Positions 5,423-7,524 of a stretch of DNA of 7,524 nt are shown one piece after another (position 1 is the first letter of the stretch; the number at the start of each line of letters is the position of its first letter). The stretch comes from an uncultured beta proteobacterium. Its GTDB lineage: Bacteria; Pseudomonadota; Gammaproteobacteria; Burkholderiales; Burkholderiaceae_C. The notes beneath the pieces were generated by a model. That model did no database searches. It saw nothing but the letters and a program-made list of their open reading frames with translations, and was not told the origin of the DNA. Made by a program: the position numbers and the translations under genes. Location of the stretch: contig CAISLL010000098.1 in the NCBI GenBank assembly GCA_903886165.1, positions 1 to 7,524 of the forward strand, read 5' to 3'.

Positions 5423-7524
5423 ATGTCTGAATCAAGCCAACAGATCAGCACCTTGCATTGCCTGCTGTTGACCGACGTGGTAGACAGCACAGAGATGGCG
5501 CATACGCTGGGTGACAGAGAGATGGCGCGTCATTGGGCGGCACACGACCGTGCTGCGCGCGACTTGCTACCCGTTTGGAACGGGCGGGAAATCGACAAAA
5601 CTGACGGCGTGCTGATCATGTTCGACAGCGTGGCAGATGCGGCTGGTTATGCGCTGGCTTACCACCGTGCATTGGAAGCACTCGGTTTACCGTTCAAGGC
5701 GCGTGTGGGCTTGCATTTTGGCTCAGTGACCTTGCGTGCCAACAGTCCCGCCGATGTGGCTTTGGGCGTCAAACCCTTTGATGTTGAAGGGCTGGCAACG
5801 CCAGTCACCGCGCGTGTCATGGCAGTTGCGCTTGCAGGGCAGACTTTGATGTCGCAAGATGCGCGGGCGCAATGGAGAGGCAACGACATGCGTGTCGTGT
5901 CACACGGCCATTGGCGGCTCAAGGGCCTGCCAGAGCCCATTGAGTTATGGGAGGTCGGCGACGCCACCTCGCCATTCATGCCGCCGCCCGACCACCCCAA
6001 AGCTTACCGCGTGGTGCGACAGGGTGAAACCTGGCAACCAGTGCGTGACGTGCGACACAATGTGCCCGCTGAACGAGATTGCTTTGTTGGGCGGCACGAA
6101 CCCCTCCTGGCGCTGGCCAATAAGTTTGAAGCCGGTGCAAGATTGGTATCAGTCCTCGGCATAGGAGGGATTGGCAAGACCAGATTTGCCACGCGCTTTG
6201 CCTTGACATGGTTGGGTGAGTTTCCTGGTGGTGTGCTGTTTTGTGATTTATCACAGGCTCGCAGCCTCGATGGAATTTTGTTGGCTGTTGGTCAAAGCCT
6301 GGGTATTGGTTTGAACAACAATGACCCGCTGGCTCAAATCACGCAGGCCATCGCCAGTCGCGGAAAGTGCCTGGTTATTTTGGACAATTTCGAACAGGTC
6401 GCCCGGCATGCTGAAGCAACAGTGGGTGCCATGCTTAACCGTGCTCCGCTGGCGAGCTTTTTGGTAACCACGCGGGAAGTCCTTGGGGTGGTTGGTGAGG
6501 AAGTTCTGGCACTGGCCCCACTGCAGCGCGACGATGCCATGACATTGTTTGCGCGTCGAGCGGCGTCCGCAAAACAGGATGTACGACTCAGCGAAGCTGA
6601 TCGTTTGACGCTTCAGAAACTGGTCAGCATGCTTGATGGATTGCCCCTGGCCATTGAGCTGGCGGCGGCACGTACGCGGGTGATGTCACCGGATGATTTG
6701 CTGACACGCATGAATGAGCGTTTTAACTTGTTGTGGTCACGTTCAGGTCGACAAGACCGCCAGGCCACTTTGCGCGCTGCGTTTGACTGGTCATGGGATT
6801 TGTTGACCCTTTCAGAGAGGGCGGCGCTCGCACAACTCTCTGTGTTTGAAGGTGGGTTCACCCTGCAGACGGCACAAGCAGTGGTGGCGCTGGAGTCTGC
6901 TTCAGATTCCATGCTGGTGATGGATGTCATCGGTCTGCTGGTCGATAAGAGTTTTGTTCGATCATTGGGTAATCGGCGATTTGATTTGCTGGAAAGCGTA
7001 CGCGAATATGCCTCAGAGCACTTGCGTACGACCGGACGCTACAGCGGCAGTGGTGAAAGCGCGGCTATGGCCGCGCAAATGCGCCACTGGTGTTATTTTT
7101 CAAGGTTTGATGAGCGTGCCGCGACAGCCGACAGGTGCGTGGAAGTCAATAACTTGGTGGCCGCATGCCAGCGCGCGACCGCGGCAGGAGACACTGAGTC
7201 TGCTGTCGGTGCTTTGGTGGGTTCCTGGTTTGTTTTAGGACTGACCGGACCATTTCGTGTCGGCGTTGAACTCGCTGCAAATGTGGCTGCCATGGAGGGT
7301 TTGGACAATCGTCAATGTGTCGAAATTAGTTGGGTAACCGCTGGCGCGCTCGGTGGGCTTGGTCAGGCGGCGCAGGCGCGCAACCACCTGGATTCTGGCC
7401 TTGAACTGGCATTGGCAACCAATCATGGGACGGGGGAAATCCGTTTGCGCCTGACGATGGCATCACAGCAAATGGCACAGGGACAGTTTGACGAGGCGAT
7501 GTTGAACCTTGGTCGTGCATTGCC
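5423..7524 (+). CDS. class III nucleotide cyclase-like / NB-ARC ATPase signalling protein (partial, runs off the right edge)
   Basis: The frame is open from ATG 5423 to the window end, giving 700 residues without a stop. Domains: a cyclase homology domain at about 10-178, with metal-binding Asp18 in LLLTDVVDSTEMAHTLGD and Asp61 in DKTDGVLIMF, then RVGLHFGSV at 94-102 and GLATPVTARVMAVA at 123-136. A linker at about 180-220 follows, then a STAND/NB-ARC ATPase with FVGRHEPL (221-228), Walker A GIGGIGKT (246-253), Walker B LVILD (Asp321), TTRE (349-352) and GLPLAIELAAAR (406-417). A winged-helix-like segment covers about 448-515, and alpha-helical TPR-like sequence runs from about 570. This is the architecture of large signal-sensing cyclase/ATPases; the likely role is intracellular signalling, with the ligand unknown. 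The usual Asn of the cyclase site is Pro127 by ungapped alignment, so activity is uncertain. Codon use looks less GC-rich at third positions than in the neighbouring genes. The start is chosen by homology; no close ribosome site is visible. Confidence 0.85.
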   Translation, partial: MSESSQQISTLHCLLLTDVVDSTEMAHTLGDREMARHWAAHDRAARDLLPVWNGREIDKTDGVLIMFDSVADAAGYALAYHRALEALGLPFKARVGLHFGSVTLRANSPADVALGVKPFDVEGLATPVTARVMAVALAGQTLMSQDARAQWRGNDMRVVSHGHWRLKGLPEPIELWEVGDATSPFMPPPDHPKAYRVVRQGETWQPVRDVRHNVPAERDCFVGRHEPLLALANKFEAGARLVSVLGIGGIGKTRFATRFALTWLGEFPGGVLFCDLSQARSLDGILLAVGQSLGIGLNNNDPLAQITQAIASRGKCLVILDNFEQVARHAEATVGAMLNRAPLASFLVTTREVLGVVGEEVLALAPLQRDDAMTLFARRAASAKQDVRLSEADRLTLQKLVSMLDGLPLAIELAAARTRVMSPDDLLTRMNERFNLLWSRSGRQDRQATLRAAFDWSWDLLTLSERAALAQLSVFEGGFTLQTAQAVVALESASDSMLVMDVIGLLVDKSFVRSLGNRRFDLLESVREYASEHLRTTGRYSGSGESAAMAAQMRHWCYFSRFDERAATADRCVEVNNLVAACQRATAAGDTESAVGALVGSWFVLGLTGPFRVGVELAANVAAMEGLDNRQCVEISWVTAGALGGLGQAAQARNHLDSGLELALATNHGTGEIRLRLTMASQQMAQGQFDEAMLNLGRAL

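Noticed and set aside
5423..7524. Antiphage defence system built around the STAND ATPase
   Set aside because: Only one such gene is visible, beside housekeeping genes, and the cyclase-ATPase architecture fits a known type of signalling protein; no toxin, nuclease or effector partner is seen in the window.

Overview
The window looks like chromosomal DNA of a Burkholderiales betaproteobacterium, most likely Comamonadaceae (Rhodoferax/Polaromonas-like). I infer this from the high GC content, the aroE-mtgA pairing, the style of the LpxC and RuvC sequences, and a short AT-rich dispersed-repeat motif of a kind I associate with that family. No tRNA, rRNA, CRISPR array or insertion sequence was seen.

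Layout: the left part (1-3455) is a tightly packed plus-strand gene run. It holds the 3' end of an unidentified gene, aroE (shikimate dehydrogenase), mtgA (monofunctional peptidoglycan glycosyltransferase), a PlsC-type lysophospholipid acyltransferase (ATGA overlap with mtgA), and a polytopic CdsA/YnbB-like membrane protein. A short AT-rich spacer follows, then ruvC (3516-4076). ruvC converges on a minus-strand pair: lpxC and, 18 bases downstream of it, a 58-residue membrane protein gene (4098-4274) that is easily missed. Divergent from lpxC, starting at 5423 and running off the right edge, is a large signalling protein. It has an N-terminal class III nucleotide cyclase-like domain, an NB-ARC/STAND-type ATPase with intact Walker A and B motifs, a predicted winged-helix segment and the beginning of a TPR-like helical region.

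Together the genes lean towards cell-envelope building: glycan polymerisation (MtgA), phospholipid acylation and CDP-lipid-like chemistry (PlsC, CdsA-like) and the committed step of lipid A synthesis (LpxC). aroE and ruvC are housekeeping genes that share the strand.

Points most worth a second look: (1) the CdsA/YnbB-like protein keeps the fold and the C-terminal DR..D motif but lacks several acidic residues expected of an active CDP-diacylglycerol synthase; (2) the cyclase-like domain keeps both metal aspartates but has a shortened loop and Pro at the usual transition-state Asn position; (3) MtgA carries an Ala/Lys/Pro-rich insert of about 45 residues between two catalytic motifs; (4) two related 38-base repeat copies in opposite orientation lie inside aroE and at the stop codon of the CdsA-like gene; (5) lpxC has an ambiguous start with a strong upstream ribosome site and a 17-codon overlapping leader frame; (6) the small membrane protein gene next to lpxC. 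I did not find a clearly new multi-gene defence or mobile system here.
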